From the NCBI RefSeq assembly GCF_008065375.1, contig NZ_VJYI01000015.1:186001-250000 (forward strand): a DNA stretch of 64,000 bases, written 5' to 3'. The notes under the pieces are model-generated. The model saw only the letters and a program-made list of their open reading frames with translations, did not search any database and was not told the DNA's origin. The stretch comes from Nonomuraea sp. SYSU D8015 (GTDB taxonomy: Bacteria; Actinomycetota; Actinomycetes; Streptosporangiales; Streptosporangiaceae). Each line of letters opens with the position of its first letter. Position 1 is the stretch's first letter. Shown here in pieces: positions 1 to 8,592 of the stretch. The translations under genes were made by a program, and so were the position numbers.

Positions 1-874
1 CGGTCTCGGTGCGGTGCAGCTGGCCGCACCTCGGGGAGTCAGCAGGCTCGCGGGGGTGGACGACTCGGCCGTGGCCCGTGTGGCGGTCCGGCTCGTGGGC
101 GTACGCGAGCTGGTCCAGGCGGCGGGCCTGTTGAGCGGTCGCCGGCCCGCCGAGTGGATCTGGATGCGGGTCGCCGGCGACGTCCTGGACGTGTCGGCAC
201 TGGGCTGGGCGCTGAACGCGCGGCGCGGCGGGAGGCGGCTGCGGGCCGGGTTCGCGTCGGCAGCCCTCGTCGGCATCGCGGCCGTGGACCTGATGACCGC
301 CGCTCGCGTGGCCCGCTCCCGGGCGGTGACGGCTGGGGGCAGAACCATGCGCCTGGAGCGTTCTGTCACGATCAACCGGCCGGTGTCCGAGGTGTTCTCG
401 TTCTGGCGTGACTTCACGAACCTGCCGCGCTTCATGACGCACCTGGACCGGGTCGAGGTGCTGGACGAGCGGCATTCGCATTGGGTGGCGAAGGCCCCCA
501 TGGGGCACGTGGCGTGGGACGCCGAGATCATCGCCGAGGAGCAGGACCGGATGATCGCCTGGCGGGCGATCGGGGCGCCCGGCGTGCCGAACGCCGGGCA
601 GGTCACCTTCGCGGCAGCGCCGGGAGGACGCGGTACGGAGGTACGCGTCAGGCTGGCCTACCGTCCGCCGGGCGGGGCGGTCGGGGTGGCCCTGGCCCGC
701 CTGGCCGGGCGGGAGCCGGACCAGCAGGTGCGCGAGGATCTGCGCCGGCTCAAGCAGGTGCTCGAATGCGGGGAAGTGATCGCCGTCGACGAGCGCGTGT
801 CGGCTCGAGGGCCGATGCAGCGGCGTGTGACCCGGGTGCTCCGGCGGCGTCTGGCGACGGGAGGGCGGCCGTGA
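1..874 (+). CDS. SRPBCC-family protein, 5' end cut by window edge
   Basis: The reading frame is open from base 2, so the true start is probably outside the window; a GTG at 14 is the first visible candidate. The N-terminal third (to about residue 105) is Arg/Ala-rich with a hydrophobic stretch around residues 80-95. From about residue 112 a START/SRPBCC fold follows, with the family opening (SVTINRPVSEVFSFWRDF) and the later LRRLKQVLECGE helix. Such polyketide cyclase/dehydrase-like proteins bind hydrophobic ligands; the ligand here is unknown. The stop overlaps the GTG of the alcohol dehydrogenase by four bases, so the two are translationally coupled. Confidence 0.8.
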   Translation, partial: GLGAVQLAAPRGVSRLAGVDDSAVARVAVRLVGVRELVQAAGLLSGRRPAEWIWMRVAGDVLDVSALGWALNARRGGRRLRAGFASAALVGIAAVDLMTAARVARSRAVTAGGRTMRLERSVTINRPVSEVFSFWRDFTNLPRFMTHLDRVEVLDERHSHWVAKAPMGHVAWDAEIIAEEQDRMIAWRAIGAPGVPNAGQVTFAAAPGGRGTEVRVRLAYRPPGGAVGVALARLAGREPDQQVREDLRRLKQVLECGEVIAVDERVSARGPMQRRVTRVLRRRLATGGRP

Positions 875-2046
875 AGGCGATCTGCTGGATGGGGGTCAAC
901 CAGGTGAGCGTCGAGGACGTTCCCGAACCGGAGATCCTGAGCAGCCGGGACGCGATCGTCCGCGTCACCGCCAGTTCGGTGTGCGGCTCGGACCTGCATC
1001 TCATCGACGGCTACCTGCCGGGCATGCGCGAGGGCGACGTCCTCGGCCACGAGTTCACCGGAGAGGTCGTCGAGGTCGGGTCCGACGTGCGCAAGGTCCG
1101 CCCTGGTGACCGGGTCGTGGTCGGCTCGTTCGTCGGGTGCGGCGGCTGCCACTACTGCCAGGAGGAGCTGTGGTCGCTGTGCGACAACACCAACCCCCAG
1201 CCGCTGCTGCAGGAGAAGCTGTGGGGGCACGCGATCGGCGGAGTGTACGGGTACACCCACGCGACGGGCGGCTTCCCGGGTAGCCATGCCGAGCTGATCC
1301 GGGTCCCGTTCGCCGACAACAACGCCTTCCCCGTACCCGATGGGCTGTCCGACGAGCAGGTGGTGTTCGCCTCCGATGCGCTGCCGACCGGCTGGATGGG
1401 CGCGGAGATGTGCAACCTGTGGCCGGGCAGCGTCGTCGCGGTGTGGGGATGCGGCGCCGTCGGCCAGGCCGCGATACGGGCGGCTTACCTGCTCGGCGCC
1501 GAGCGCGTGATCGCGATCGACCGGCTGCCGGAGCGGCTGACGATGACCGCGCGGCATACCGGGGCGCAGACGCTGAACTACGAGGAGGCCGACGTCCTCG
1601 AGGCGCTGCGGGAAGCCACCGGCGGACGCGGGCCGGACGCCTGCATCGAGGCGGTGGGGATGGAGGCGCACAGCACCGGCCTGCAGCACGCCTACGACCG
1701 CACCAAGCAGGCGCTGCGCCTGCACACCGAACGGGGCGCCACCCTGCGGCAGGCGATCCTCGCCTGCCGCAAGGGCGGCACGGTGTCGATCATCGGCGTG
1801 TTCGGCGGATATCTCGACAAGATGCCGATCGGCGCCGCCATGAACAAGGCGCTGACCTTCCGGATGGGCCAGCAGCACGGCCAGCGGTACATCCCGATGC
1901 TGCTCGACCGCATCGCCCGCGGCGAGATCGACCTCCGGTACCTGGCCACCCACTCGCTGCCCTTGGAGGACGGCCCTTGGGGCTACGAGATGTTCAAGCA
2001 CAAGCAGGACGGCTGCGTGCGGGCGGTCTTTCACCCGGCCGCCTGA
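871..2046 (+). CDS. zinc-dependent alcohol dehydrogenase (MDR superfamily)
   Basis: A 391-residue medium-chain dehydrogenase. The catalytic zinc site is visible as SSVCGSDLHLIDG and the following GHEFTGEV. The structural zinc lobe is GCGGCHYC...LC with four cysteines, and the Rossmann motif is VWGCGAVGQAA near residue 190. It should oxidise an alcohol, or reduce an aldehyde, with NAD(P). Overall layout matches the glutathione-independent formaldehyde dehydrogenase-like branch, which has a long insert after the Rossmann fold. The GTG start overlaps the upstream stop (GTGA), which decides the start. Substrate is not determined by the sequence. Confidence 0.9.
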   Translation: MKAICWMGVNQVSVEDVPEPEILSSRDAIVRVTASSVCGSDLHLIDGYLPGMREGDVLGHEFTGEVVEVGSDVRKVRPGDRVVVGSFVGCGGCHYCQEELWSLCDNTNPQPLLQEKLWGHAIGGVYGYTHATGGFPGSHAELIRVPFADNNAFPVPDGLSDEQVVFASDALPTGWMGAEMCNLWPGSVVAVWGCGAVGQAAIRAAYLLGAERVIAIDRLPERLTMTARHTGAQTLNYEEADVLEALREATGGRGPDACIEAVGMEAHSTGLQHAYDRTKQALRLHTERGATLRQAILACRKGGTVSIIGVFGGYLDKMPIGAAMNKALTFRMGQQHGQRYIPMLLDRIARGEIDLRYLATHSLPLEDGPWGYEMFKHKQDGCVRAVFHPAA

Positions 2047-2132
2047 GAAGACGCGCGGTCAAGGGACGGAACCACCTGTCGGCGTCGTGCGGACTCACCG
2101 GGACGAGACTTGCGGCTGGGGCGTGGGACGGG

Positions 2133-3758
2133 TCAGGAAGGGGCCGCCTGTTCGCTCAGAAGGCGCTGTTCGAGCACCACGTCGAGTTGGAGCTCGCGGT
2201 AGCCGGCCTCCTCGAAGAGCACCGTCAGCCGGTCCTCGCCCCGCTGGATGACCTGACCGGGCCCCCAGGTCCGGTGCTCCACCCGGGCGTGCACAGGGAA
2301 CGGGCCGGCCTCCTCCGGCGGCCGGCCGGCGGTTCCGGCGCGGCACGTGTCACAGTTGCCGCAGGCGTCGGCGAGTTCCTCGCCGAAGTAGCCGAGCAGG
2401 AAACGTCGCCGGCAGTCGCCGGTCTCGGCGTAGCGGCGCATCATCTCCAGGCGGGTGCGTTCGACGTCCCTGCGGCGCTCGGCCAGTTCTCGGGCGAGGC
2501 CGGCCGCCGTGCGCGGGTCCGGGGCACCGGGTACGGGGTCGATCAGGCGGGTGCCCAGCCGTACCGCGCCGGCTCGTTCCAGCAGGTCGAGCAGGGCCGT
2601 CAGACGCCGTGGGGACAGCCCGGTGCGCTCGCGCAGCCCCTTGCGGTCGCTGCCGGGACAGGCCGCCGCGACCGCCTCGGCGACCCGCGCCAGCGTCTCC
2701 AGATCGGGCACCCCTCCCGTGAAGTAGCGTTGAAGCGCCAGGTCCTCGGGCCGGTAGAACAGCATCGCCCTGGCCGCCTCGCCATCCCTGCCGGCCCGGC
2801 CGATCTCCTGGTAGTACGCGTCGGGGGACCCGGGGATCTCGGCGTGGAAGACGAAACGGACGTCCGGCTTGTCGACGCCCATGCCGAAGGCGTTGGTGGC
2901 GACCACGACATCCAGGTCGCCGCCCATGAACCGGCCGTGCACCTCGTCACGTTCGGCGCGTCGCAGGCCCGCGTGGTAGGCCGCCGCCCGTACGCCGGCC
3001 TCGGCCAGCAGCCCGCTGAGGCGGCCGGTCTGCTTGCGCGATGCCGTGTACACGATGCCGGGCTTCGGTTCCGCCGCGACGGCGGCGAGGATCTCGGGGG
3101 CGGGGTCGTCGAGCATCCGGCGTACCCCCAGCCAGATGTTGGGCCGGTCGAACCCCTGGACGATCTCGACCGGCCTCCGCATGCCCAGCCGCTCTGCTAT
3201 CTCGGCCCGCACCGGCGGCGCGGCGGTCGCCGTCAGGGCGGCGATCACCGGACGGCCCAGCGCCTCCGCCACCGAACCGAGCCGCAGGTAGTCGGGGCGG
3301 AAGTCGTGCCCCCACGCCGAGATGCAGTGGGCCTCGTCGACCACCATGAGCGAAGGAGCGGCGGCCGCCAGCTCGCGCAGGACGTCGGGGCGTGCCAGCT
3401 GCTCCGGCGCGCAGAACAGGAACTCCGTCTCGCCCGCGCGCAGCGCCTCGAAGGCCGCCGTCCGCTTGCCCGCCCGCGTTCCCGCGTCCAGGCTCACCGC
3501 ATCCTCGTCGCGGCTGCGCAGGGCCTCGACCTGGTCGCGCTGCAGGGCGATCAGCGGCGACACCACCAGGCTCGGCCCCCGCAGGAGCAACGCCGGCACC
3601 TGGTAGATCGCCGACTTGCCGCTGCCGGTCGGCATGACCACCAGCGTGTCCCTGCCCTCGGCCAGCGCCGTCATCGCGCGCAGCTGGCCGGGCCGGAGAT
3701 CGGTCAGGCCGAGTGCCTTCCTGGCCATCCGTTCGCATTCCGCTGCCGTATCCCGCAT
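2133..3758 (-). CDS. recQ: RecQ-family ATP-dependent DNA helicase
   Basis: A 541-residue superfamily 2 helicase. Walker A is MPTGSGKSA at residues 42-50 and the DEAH box is at 141-144, followed by CISAWGHDFRPDY (the RecQ aromatic-rich loop). Motif VI is QEIGRAGRDG. A zinc-binding cluster (C-RRRF...CGNCDTC) sits near residues 435-457, then a short winged-helix-like end. The HRDC domain of long RecQ proteins is absent. Role: 3'-5' unwinding in recombinational repair. It is convergent with the alcohol dehydrogenase, with 86 bp between the stops. The symbol is a family-level assignment. Confidence 0.92.
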   Translation of the reverse strand: MRDTAAECERMARKALGLTDLRPGQLRAMTALAEGRDTLVVMPTGSGKSAIYQVPALLLRGPSLVVSPLIALQRDQVEALRSRDEDAVSLDAGTRAGKRTAAFEALRAGETEFLFCAPEQLARPDVLRELAAAAPSLMVVDEAHCISAWGHDFRPDYLRLGSVAEALGRPVIAALTATAAPPVRAEIAERLGMRRPVEIVQGFDRPNIWLGVRRMLDDPAPEILAAVAAEPKPGIVYTASRKQTGRLSGLLAEAGVRAAAYHAGLRRAERDEVHGRFMGGDLDVVVATNAFGMGVDKPDVRFVFHAEIPGSPDAYYQEIGRAGRDGEAARAMLFYRPEDLALQRYFTGGVPDLETLARVAEAVAAACPGSDRKGLRERTGLSPRRLTALLDLLERAGAVRLGTRLIDPVPGAPDPRTAAGLARELAERRRDVERTRLEMMRRYAETGDCRRRFLLGYFGEELADACGNCDTCRAGTAGRPPEEAGPFPVHARVEHRTWGPGQVIQRGEDRLTVLFEEAGYRELQLDVVLEQRLLSEQAAPS

Positions 3759-4130
3759 CGGCCCCTCCTCGCCGGCAGAACGTCCTTACTGCCCCGCCCG
3801 CTCTCCGGCATGTCACCTTGTCAGGCTTGTTTTCCCGCAGCGCCACAAGACGAACGGCAGGGTGCGCGAGCGACTGTCTCGACCTTTCCAGCCATGCGAT
3901 GGAGGCGTTGGAGCAGGTCTGTTCCGGCCCGCCGAACTTCCTGGCGGTCCGCCGCGTGCGCGTCGTCATCACGGCGACGGTGGGTGCTCAGATCCTGCTG
4001 CACGAGGTGTTCGGCAGGAGTGCTCCCGTCGCGCATGCCGCGACGTGCGCTGTTCGAGAACAACCCCAGCAGCCGCAGCCCCTTGGCCGGCACCCACGTA
4101 CATTCGCGTCAACGGCGACAAGGAGAGCTG
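3759..4130. other. intergenic region, divergent promoters
   Basis: 372 bp between the divergent recQ and the decarboxylase-like gene. Several short open frames cross it, but none has a ribosome binding site, a family signature or partner context. I see only a good Shine-Dalgarno (AAGGAG at 4121-4126) serving the gene at 4131. The sequence is less GC-rich around 3780-3910, as expected for a promoter region. Confidence 0.5.
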
Positions 4131-4742
4131 ATGAGAGCGCGACTGGCCGGGCTGCTGCCCGGCGAACTCGACGAGGAGCAGGCGCAGGTCTACCGGGCCA
4201 TCACCGGCGGCCCCCGCGCCGCCGGTCCGCAGGCATTCGCGTTGACCGACGAGGATGGGCGCCTGCGCGGCCCGTTCAACGCCATGCTCCTGAGCCCGCC
4301 GGTGGGGCTCGCGGTGCAGGCCCTCGGCGCGGCCGTGCGCTACGGCTCCGTGCTGAGCGACCGGGCGCGGGAGATGGCGATCCTCGCCGTGGCCGCTCAC
4401 TGGGGCAGCGCCTTCGAGCGAGAGGCTCACGAGGCGGTGGGCCGCGTCAGCGGCCTGACCGAGGCCGAGATGGCCGCGCTGCGCGCCGGCGGGGTGCCGG
4501 AGCTCGCCGACCCGGTCGAGCGGGCCGTCCTGACAGTGATTGCCGGGCTGCTGCGGCGCGGCGCATTGAGCGACGACGAGTACGCCGACGCCAGGGACGC
4601 GGTGGGGGAGCGAGGCCTGTTCGAGCTGACGACGCTGGTCGGCTACTACGCCATGCTCGCACTCCAGTTGCGTGTTTTCGCAGGCGAGGGGGGTGAGTGC
4701 GGTGCTGGGGACTGCGGCTCTCAGCCCTCCGCGATGCCTTGA
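4131..4742 (+). CDS. carboxymuconolactone decarboxylase (AhpD-like) family protein
   Basis: A 203-residue all-helical protein with the CMD core: GPFNAMLLSPPVGLAVQALG, then the catalytic helix region SDRAREMAILAVAAHWGSAFEREAHEA. The Glu-x-x-His arrangement of the gamma-carboxymuconolactone decarboxylase branch is present, but the CxxC of peroxidase-type AhpD proteins is not. That favours a decarboxylase-like or unknown role over peroxidatic function. ATG at 4131 follows AAGGAG with a seven-base gap. The C-terminal 20 residues (GGECGAGDC...) are poorly conserved-looking. It stands alone and converges on the kynureninase gene. Confidence 0.8.
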   Translation: MRARLAGLLPGELDEEQAQVYRAITGGPRAAGPQAFALTDEDGRLRGPFNAMLLSPPVGLAVQALGAAVRYGSVLSDRAREMAILAVAAHWGSAFEREAHEAVGRVSGLTEAEMAALRAGGVPELADPVERAVLTVIAGLLRRGALSDDEYADARDAVGERGLFELTTLVGYYAMLALQLRVFAGEGGECGAGDCGSQPSAMP

Positions 4743-4839
4743 CGCTCCATCACTTTCGGCGGCGGGCGGGTCGGCAGGCTGGAGCCGGAGGAACGGCTGG
4801 TGCTGCCGCTGGAGGCAGGGAGCACGCGGGAGGACCGGC

Positions 4840-6099
4840 TCAGCCCGCGGGTGATGAAACTACCTCCGCCAATACCCGCGCCGCCCGCTCCACGTCCGCG
4901 AACGACACATACAGCGGCGTGAAGCCGAAGCGCAGCACGTCCGGGTGCCGGAAGTCGCCGACGACCCCTCGGGCGATCAGCCGGCGCATCACCTCGGCCG
5001 CGTCGGCGCACCGCAGCGCGACCTGGCTGCCCCGCTCGGCGTGCCGGTCCGGGGTGATCGACTCGACTCGGCCCGCGGGCACGTACGCCGCGACGCATTC
5101 CAGGAAGAAGTCGGTCAGGGCCAGGCTCTTCTCCCGTACCGCCTCGATCGACACCCCATCCCACACCTCGAGTGCCGCCTCCAGGGCGAGCATCGAGAGG
5201 ATGTCGGGGGTGCCCACGCGGCCCCGCGGCGCGCCGTCCGCGGCCTCGTACCGCGGTGACATGCCGAAGGGGTCGCGGTGCGAGTTCCACCCGGGCAGCG
5301 GGGAGTCGAAGCGGGCCTGCAGGTCCCGCCGTACATAGAGAAAGGCAGGCGAGCCGGGGCCTCCGTTGAGGTACTTGTAGGTGCAGCCGACCGCGAGGTC
5401 GACGCCGTACGCGTCGAGCCCGACCGGCAACGCGCCGGCGCTGTGGCACAGGTCCCACACCACCAGGGCGCCCGCGGCGTGCGCGGCGGCCGTCACACCC
5501 GGCAGGTCGTGGAGCCGCCCGCTGCGGTAGTCGACGTGGTTGACCAGCGCGGCGGCAGTGCGTGGACCGAGGGTGCTCGGGAGTTCCGACGGGTCGACGG
5601 CGACCAGGCGGCGGCCGGTCATCCGGGCGGCGGACTCGGCGATGTAGCCGTCCGTGGGGAACGTCGTCGCGTCGACGACGATCTCGTCCCGTTCGGCGGC
5701 GGACATCCGCACCGCGCCCACCAGCGCCTTGAAGACGTTCACGCTGGTGGAGTCGCCGACGACGACCTGGCCGGGCGCCGCGCCGACCAGCGGGGCGATG
5801 CGGTCACCGATCCGTTCCGGCGCGGTCCACCACCCGGACTCCGTCCAGGATCGGATGCGCAGCCGTCCCCACTCCCTGGCCACCACGTCGGCCACCCGGC
5901 CGGGCACGGTGGCCGGCAGCGCGCCCAGCGAGTTCCCGTCCAGGTAGACGGTGTCGTCGTCGAGGACGAACTCGGCGCGCTTGGCACGCAGCGCGTCCAT
6001 CTCGTCGAGCTTGGACGCCTTCTCCGAAAGATCCAAAAAGTTCACGAGATTCGCGGTTTCCTGACGTCGAAGGTTCGCGGTGCGGGTGGGATCAAACAT
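4840..6099 (-). CDS. kynU: kynureninase
   Basis: A 419-residue PLP enzyme that splits L-kynurenine into anthranilate and alanine. Visible signatures are VYLDGNSLGALP near residue 52, the PLP-phosphate region DSTSVNVFKALVGAVR, the Asp/His site VVWDLCHSAGALPVG, and the Schiff-base lysine in GCTYKYLNGGPGSP. The C-terminal FRHPDVLRFGFTPLY is also typical. Length and motifs fit an intact enzyme. Its ATG lies 8 bp inside the end of the upstream tryptophan 2,3-dioxygenase remnant, the usual actinobacterial order for tryptophan degradation. Because that upstream gene is broken, kynureninase is left without its normal local partner. Confidence 0.95.
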   Translation of the reverse strand: MFDPTRTANLRRQETANLVNFLDLSEKASKLDEMDALRAKRAEFVLDDDTVYLDGNSLGALPATVPGRVADVVAREWGRLRIRSWTESGWWTAPERIGDRIAPLVGAAPGQVVVGDSTSVNVFKALVGAVRMSAAERDEIVVDATTFPTDGYIAESAARMTGRRLVAVDPSELPSTLGPRTAAALVNHVDYRSGRLHDLPGVTAAAHAAGALVVWDLCHSAGALPVGLDAYGVDLAVGCTYKYLNGGPGSPAFLYVRRDLQARFDSPLPGWNSHRDPFGMSPRYEAADGAPRGRVGTPDILSMLALEAALEVWDGVSIEAVREKSLALTDFFLECVAAYVPAGRVESITPDRHAERGSQVALRCADAAEVMRRLIARGVVGDFRHPDVLRFGFTPLYVSFADVERAARVLAEVVSSPAG

Positions 6100-6287
6100 G
6101 GCTGCGCGCCGTCCACAGCTCGGGGAACACGTTCTTCACGGCCCGCTTCTCCAGCCAGGCCACGGTGCTGGAGGTGGGTGAGGACGTCCGCGCGGACGTA
6201 GTCCTCGTACGGGGTCGTGCCCGCGAAGTCGAGGTTCGGGGACTCCGAACCGGCACCGGCTTCTCGGGACTCGGGGCGATGCGGCAT
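6092..6287 (-). pseudogene. tryptophan 2,3-dioxygenase remnant with internal deletion
   Basis: The first about 40 codons and the last about 24 codons of a tryptophan 2,3-dioxygenase are joined directly. The start is ATG at 6287 behind GAGGAGACA. The N-terminal part carries NLDFAGTTPYEDYVRADVL, a typical N-terminal stretch of actinobacterial enzymes. After about codon 42 the frame changes. The second frame then reads VAWLEKRAVKNVFPELWTA, the characteristic C-terminus, and stops at 6092, overlapping kynU by 8 bp. The whole haem-binding middle (roughly 200 or more residues) is missing and the deletion is not a multiple of three. The N-terminal frame runs on past the kynU start to 6042. Confidence 0.85.
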
Positions 6288-6689
6288 CGCTGTCTCCTCG
6301 AGGCGTGACTCCCTTCCTCTCGGCACTGGAGCCCCGGTCCCCTCGGGCCCGTCCGTCTTGGTACGTCTCGGTACGGCGACGAGCCTACCGGGTAGCGGTC
6401 CGGCAAGTGCTGCGCACTGCGTGCCCCGGTGGGACGGATGTGACGGGGGAGGGCGAAGCGGCAGGGGCGGTCGCCGTGGCGCGTGACCAACAGTCAGGGC
6501 AAAATGCTGACCGTTGGTCGGTATGTCACGACTCCTGATGGCCACAGCCGGAATCACACGGACTGAGCTGAAGGGAACACTGTTGCCCGACAGGGAAGCG
6601 CCCCCATCGCCGCGCCCCCGGCCCCATGAGAGCTTCGGCCCGAAGGAGAACCTCCTGATCGAGGTGCTCCGGCGCCGTGACGACACGCC
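6288..6689. other. intergenic region between tdo remnant and glycosidase
   Basis: About 400 bp. It contains the start signals of the dioxygenase remnant on the minus strand and the inverted repeat at 6485-6519. An open frame from 6514 to 6792 exists, but it overlaps the next gene in another frame and has no recognisable family. I do not call it a gene, although it could be a short leader. Confidence 0.45.
6485..6519. promoter_or_regulatory. inverted repeat, likely TetR-type operator
   Basis: Two 13-bp arms, GACCAACAGTCAG (6485-6497) and CTGACCGTTGGTC (6507-6519), match as an inverted repeat at 12 of 13 positions with a 9-bp spacer. The right arm alone contains the smaller palindrome GACC-GTT-GGTC, and the left arm contains TGAC-CAACA-GTCA. 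This is the style of two stacked TetR-family sites. It lies between the dioxygenase remnant and the glycosidase gene, so it may control either side. No regulator gene is adjacent. Confidence 0.55.
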
Positions 6690-8591
6690 GTGGACGCGGG
6701 CGAGCCGCGGCCCGGGCCCGACGCCGAGACGCTGTCCCGCATCATGCGAGGATCGCGCCGCCGGGATCGGCGCCCCGGGCGGCACGGCGTGAACGGCCGG
6801 GGCTTCGGGCCGCACAGTCTGCTCGCCGACGTCCTCGACCACGCCGAGGCCAGCGGCATCCTCCGCCGCGCGTTGCCCGGGGTCGTGAACTCGCCGATGC
6901 TGGTGCAGCTGCGCCGGCGCACGCTCGGCGACATCACGGCCGCCGGCCCGCACGCCCGCCTCACCTCCGCACAGCTCGATGACCTGTGGCGCGAGCTCGC
7001 CGCAGTCGATGCCGGCGATCCGAGCGTGCGCCCTGATCCGCCGGCGATCGCGCCGGATCCCCGCTACGAGCCGGCCGGCACGCCCCGCGGTTCGGCGGAA
7101 GTGATCTCCGCGCCCGCCGCAGGCGAAGTGTGGGCGACCTGGGAGCTCGCACTCGCCGGGCCGAGCCATGGCAATCCGTTCGTCGACGTGGACCTGCACG
7201 CACGCGTGACCGCCCCCGACGGGTCGGCACGCCGGCTCGGCGGCTTCTACGACGGCGACGGGATCTGGCGCCTGCGGCTGCTGCCCGACCAGCCCGGACG
7301 CTGGGTCGTCACGACGGAGGCGACCACGCCCTCCCTCGACGGCGTCACCGTGGAGCTCACCGCGGCGGCCGGTACCGGCCGGGGCCCCGTCCGGGTTGCC
7401 GACCGGTTCCACTTCTCGCACGCGGACGGCACGGGTCATCTGCCGCTCGGCACGACGGCGTACGCCTGGACCCACCAGAGCGAAGCGCTGCAGGAACAGA
7501 CGTTGCGCACGCTTGCCGGCTCGCCCTTCACCAAGATCCGGATGGGGGTCTTCCCGAAGGCGTACCTCTTCAACGCCAACGAGCCTCCGCTCTACCCCTT
7601 CGAGCGGGACGGCGACGGCTCGTGGGACTTCACGCGCTTCAACCCCGCCTGTTTCCGCGCCTTCGAGCGCCGGATCGCGGAGCTCGCGGCGATCGGCGTC
7701 GAAGCCGATGTCATCCTGTTCCACGCCTACGATCGCTGGGGCTTCTCCGACATGGGCGCCGCCGCGGACGACCGCTACATCCGCTACGTGGTCCGGCGAT
7801 TGTCGGCCTTGCCGAATGTCTGGTGGTCGCTCGCGAACGAGTACGACCTGCTGTCCTCCAAGACCGTCGACGACTGGGAGCGGCTGGCCGCGATCGTCGT
7901 CGAGGAGGACCCGGTCGGGCACCTGCTCTCCATCCACAACTGCTTCGGCTTCTACGATTACGGCCGCCCGTGGATCACCCACGCGAGTGTGCAGCGCATC
8001 GACGTGTACCGCACCGCGGAGAACACCGACCAGTGGCGTCAGCAGTGGGGCAAACCCGTCGTCGTCGACGAGTGCGCCTACGAAGGCGACATCGACCAGG
8101 GCTGGGGCAACATCACGGGAGAGGAGATGACCCGGCGCTTCTGGGAAGGCGCGGTGCGCGGCGGCTACGTGGGGCATGGGGAGACCTACCTCAACGACCG
8201 CGAAGAGCTGTGGTGGTCGAAAGGCGGCGAACTCGTCGGCTCGAGCCCGGACCGGATCGCCTTCCTCAGACGGATCATCGAGGAATCGCCGACCGGTGTG
8301 CTCGACCCGCTGCCCAGCGACTGGGACGTCCCCTGGGGCGGTGTGGCGTCGCGCTACCTGATCGCCTATTTCGGCTTCAACCGGCCGTCGTATCGCGACG
8401 TCACGATGGAGCCCGGCACGGTCTGGACGGTCGACGTGATCGACACGTGGAACATGACCGTCGAGAGGCTGCCCGGCACGTACTCGGGCAGCTTCCGCGT
8501 CCCCCTGCCGGCGCGCCAATACATGGCGATCCGGCTCGTCGCGGTCACTACGGAACCGCCTGGTCGCATGGAGCCGGGTGGGGGCCAGTAG
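6690..8591 (+). CDS. DUF5060/DUF4038-type glycoside hydrolase-like protein
   Basis: About 633 residues. An N-terminal helical motif (SLLADVLDHAEASGILRRALPG...MLVQLRRRTLGDI) resembles the small C-terminal domain seen on some beta-glucosidases. A beta-sandwich like DUF5060 follows (GEVWATWELALAGPSHGNPF...), then a TIM-barrel. Two acidic residues in clan GH-A positions are visible: NEYD near residue 383 (acid/base) and VVDECAYEGD near residue 460 (nucleophile). A last beta domain ends the protein. It probably acts on a plant or microbial polysaccharide fragment inside the cell, as no signal peptide is present. The start is uncertain: ATG 6744 and GTG 6789 are in-frame alternatives, and none has a strong ribosome site. 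Confidence 0.72.
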   Translation: MDAGEPRPGPDAETLSRIMRGSRRRDRRPGRHGVNGRGFGPHSLLADVLDHAEASGILRRALPGVVNSPMLVQLRRRTLGDITAAGPHARLTSAQLDDLWRELAAVDAGDPSVRPDPPAIAPDPRYEPAGTPRGSAEVISAPAAGEVWATWELALAGPSHGNPFVDVDLHARVTAPDGSARRLGGFYDGDGIWRLRLLPDQPGRWVVTTEATTPSLDGVTVELTAAAGTGRGPVRVADRFHFSHADGTGHLPLGTTAYAWTHQSEALQEQTLRTLAGSPFTKIRMGVFPKAYLFNANEPPLYPFERDGDGSWDFTRFNPACFRAFERRIAELAAIGVEADVILFHAYDRWGFSDMGAAADDRYIRYVVRRLSALPNVWWSLANEYDLLSSKTVDDWERLAAIVVEEDPVGHLLSIHNCFGFYDYGRPWITHASVQRIDVYRTAENTDQWRQQWGKPVVVDECAYEGDIDQGWGNITGEEMTRRFWEGAVRGGYVGHGETYLNDREELWWSKGGELVGSSPDRIAFLRRIIEESPTGVLDPLPSDWDVPWGGVASRYLIAYFGFNRPSYRDVTMEPGTVWTVDVIDTWNMTVERLPGTYSGSFRVPLPARQYMAIRLVAVTTEPPGRMEPGGGQ

Positions 8592-8592
8592 G

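Noticed and set aside
3759..4130. Small gene between recQ and the decarboxylase
   Set aside because: Several frames are open, but none has a start with a ribosome site, normal composition or recognisable domain.
1410..4742. Very long open frame over alcohol dehydrogenase, recQ and decarboxylase
   Set aside because: Only its last 204 codons (the decarboxylase-like gene) are real. The rest is an Arg/Pro/Gly-rich shadow of recQ and the dehydrogenase, open because of high GC.
6514..6792. Short plus-strand ORF of 92 codons before the glycosidase
   Set aside because: It overlaps the glycosidase in another frame, lacks a family signature and a ribosome site.
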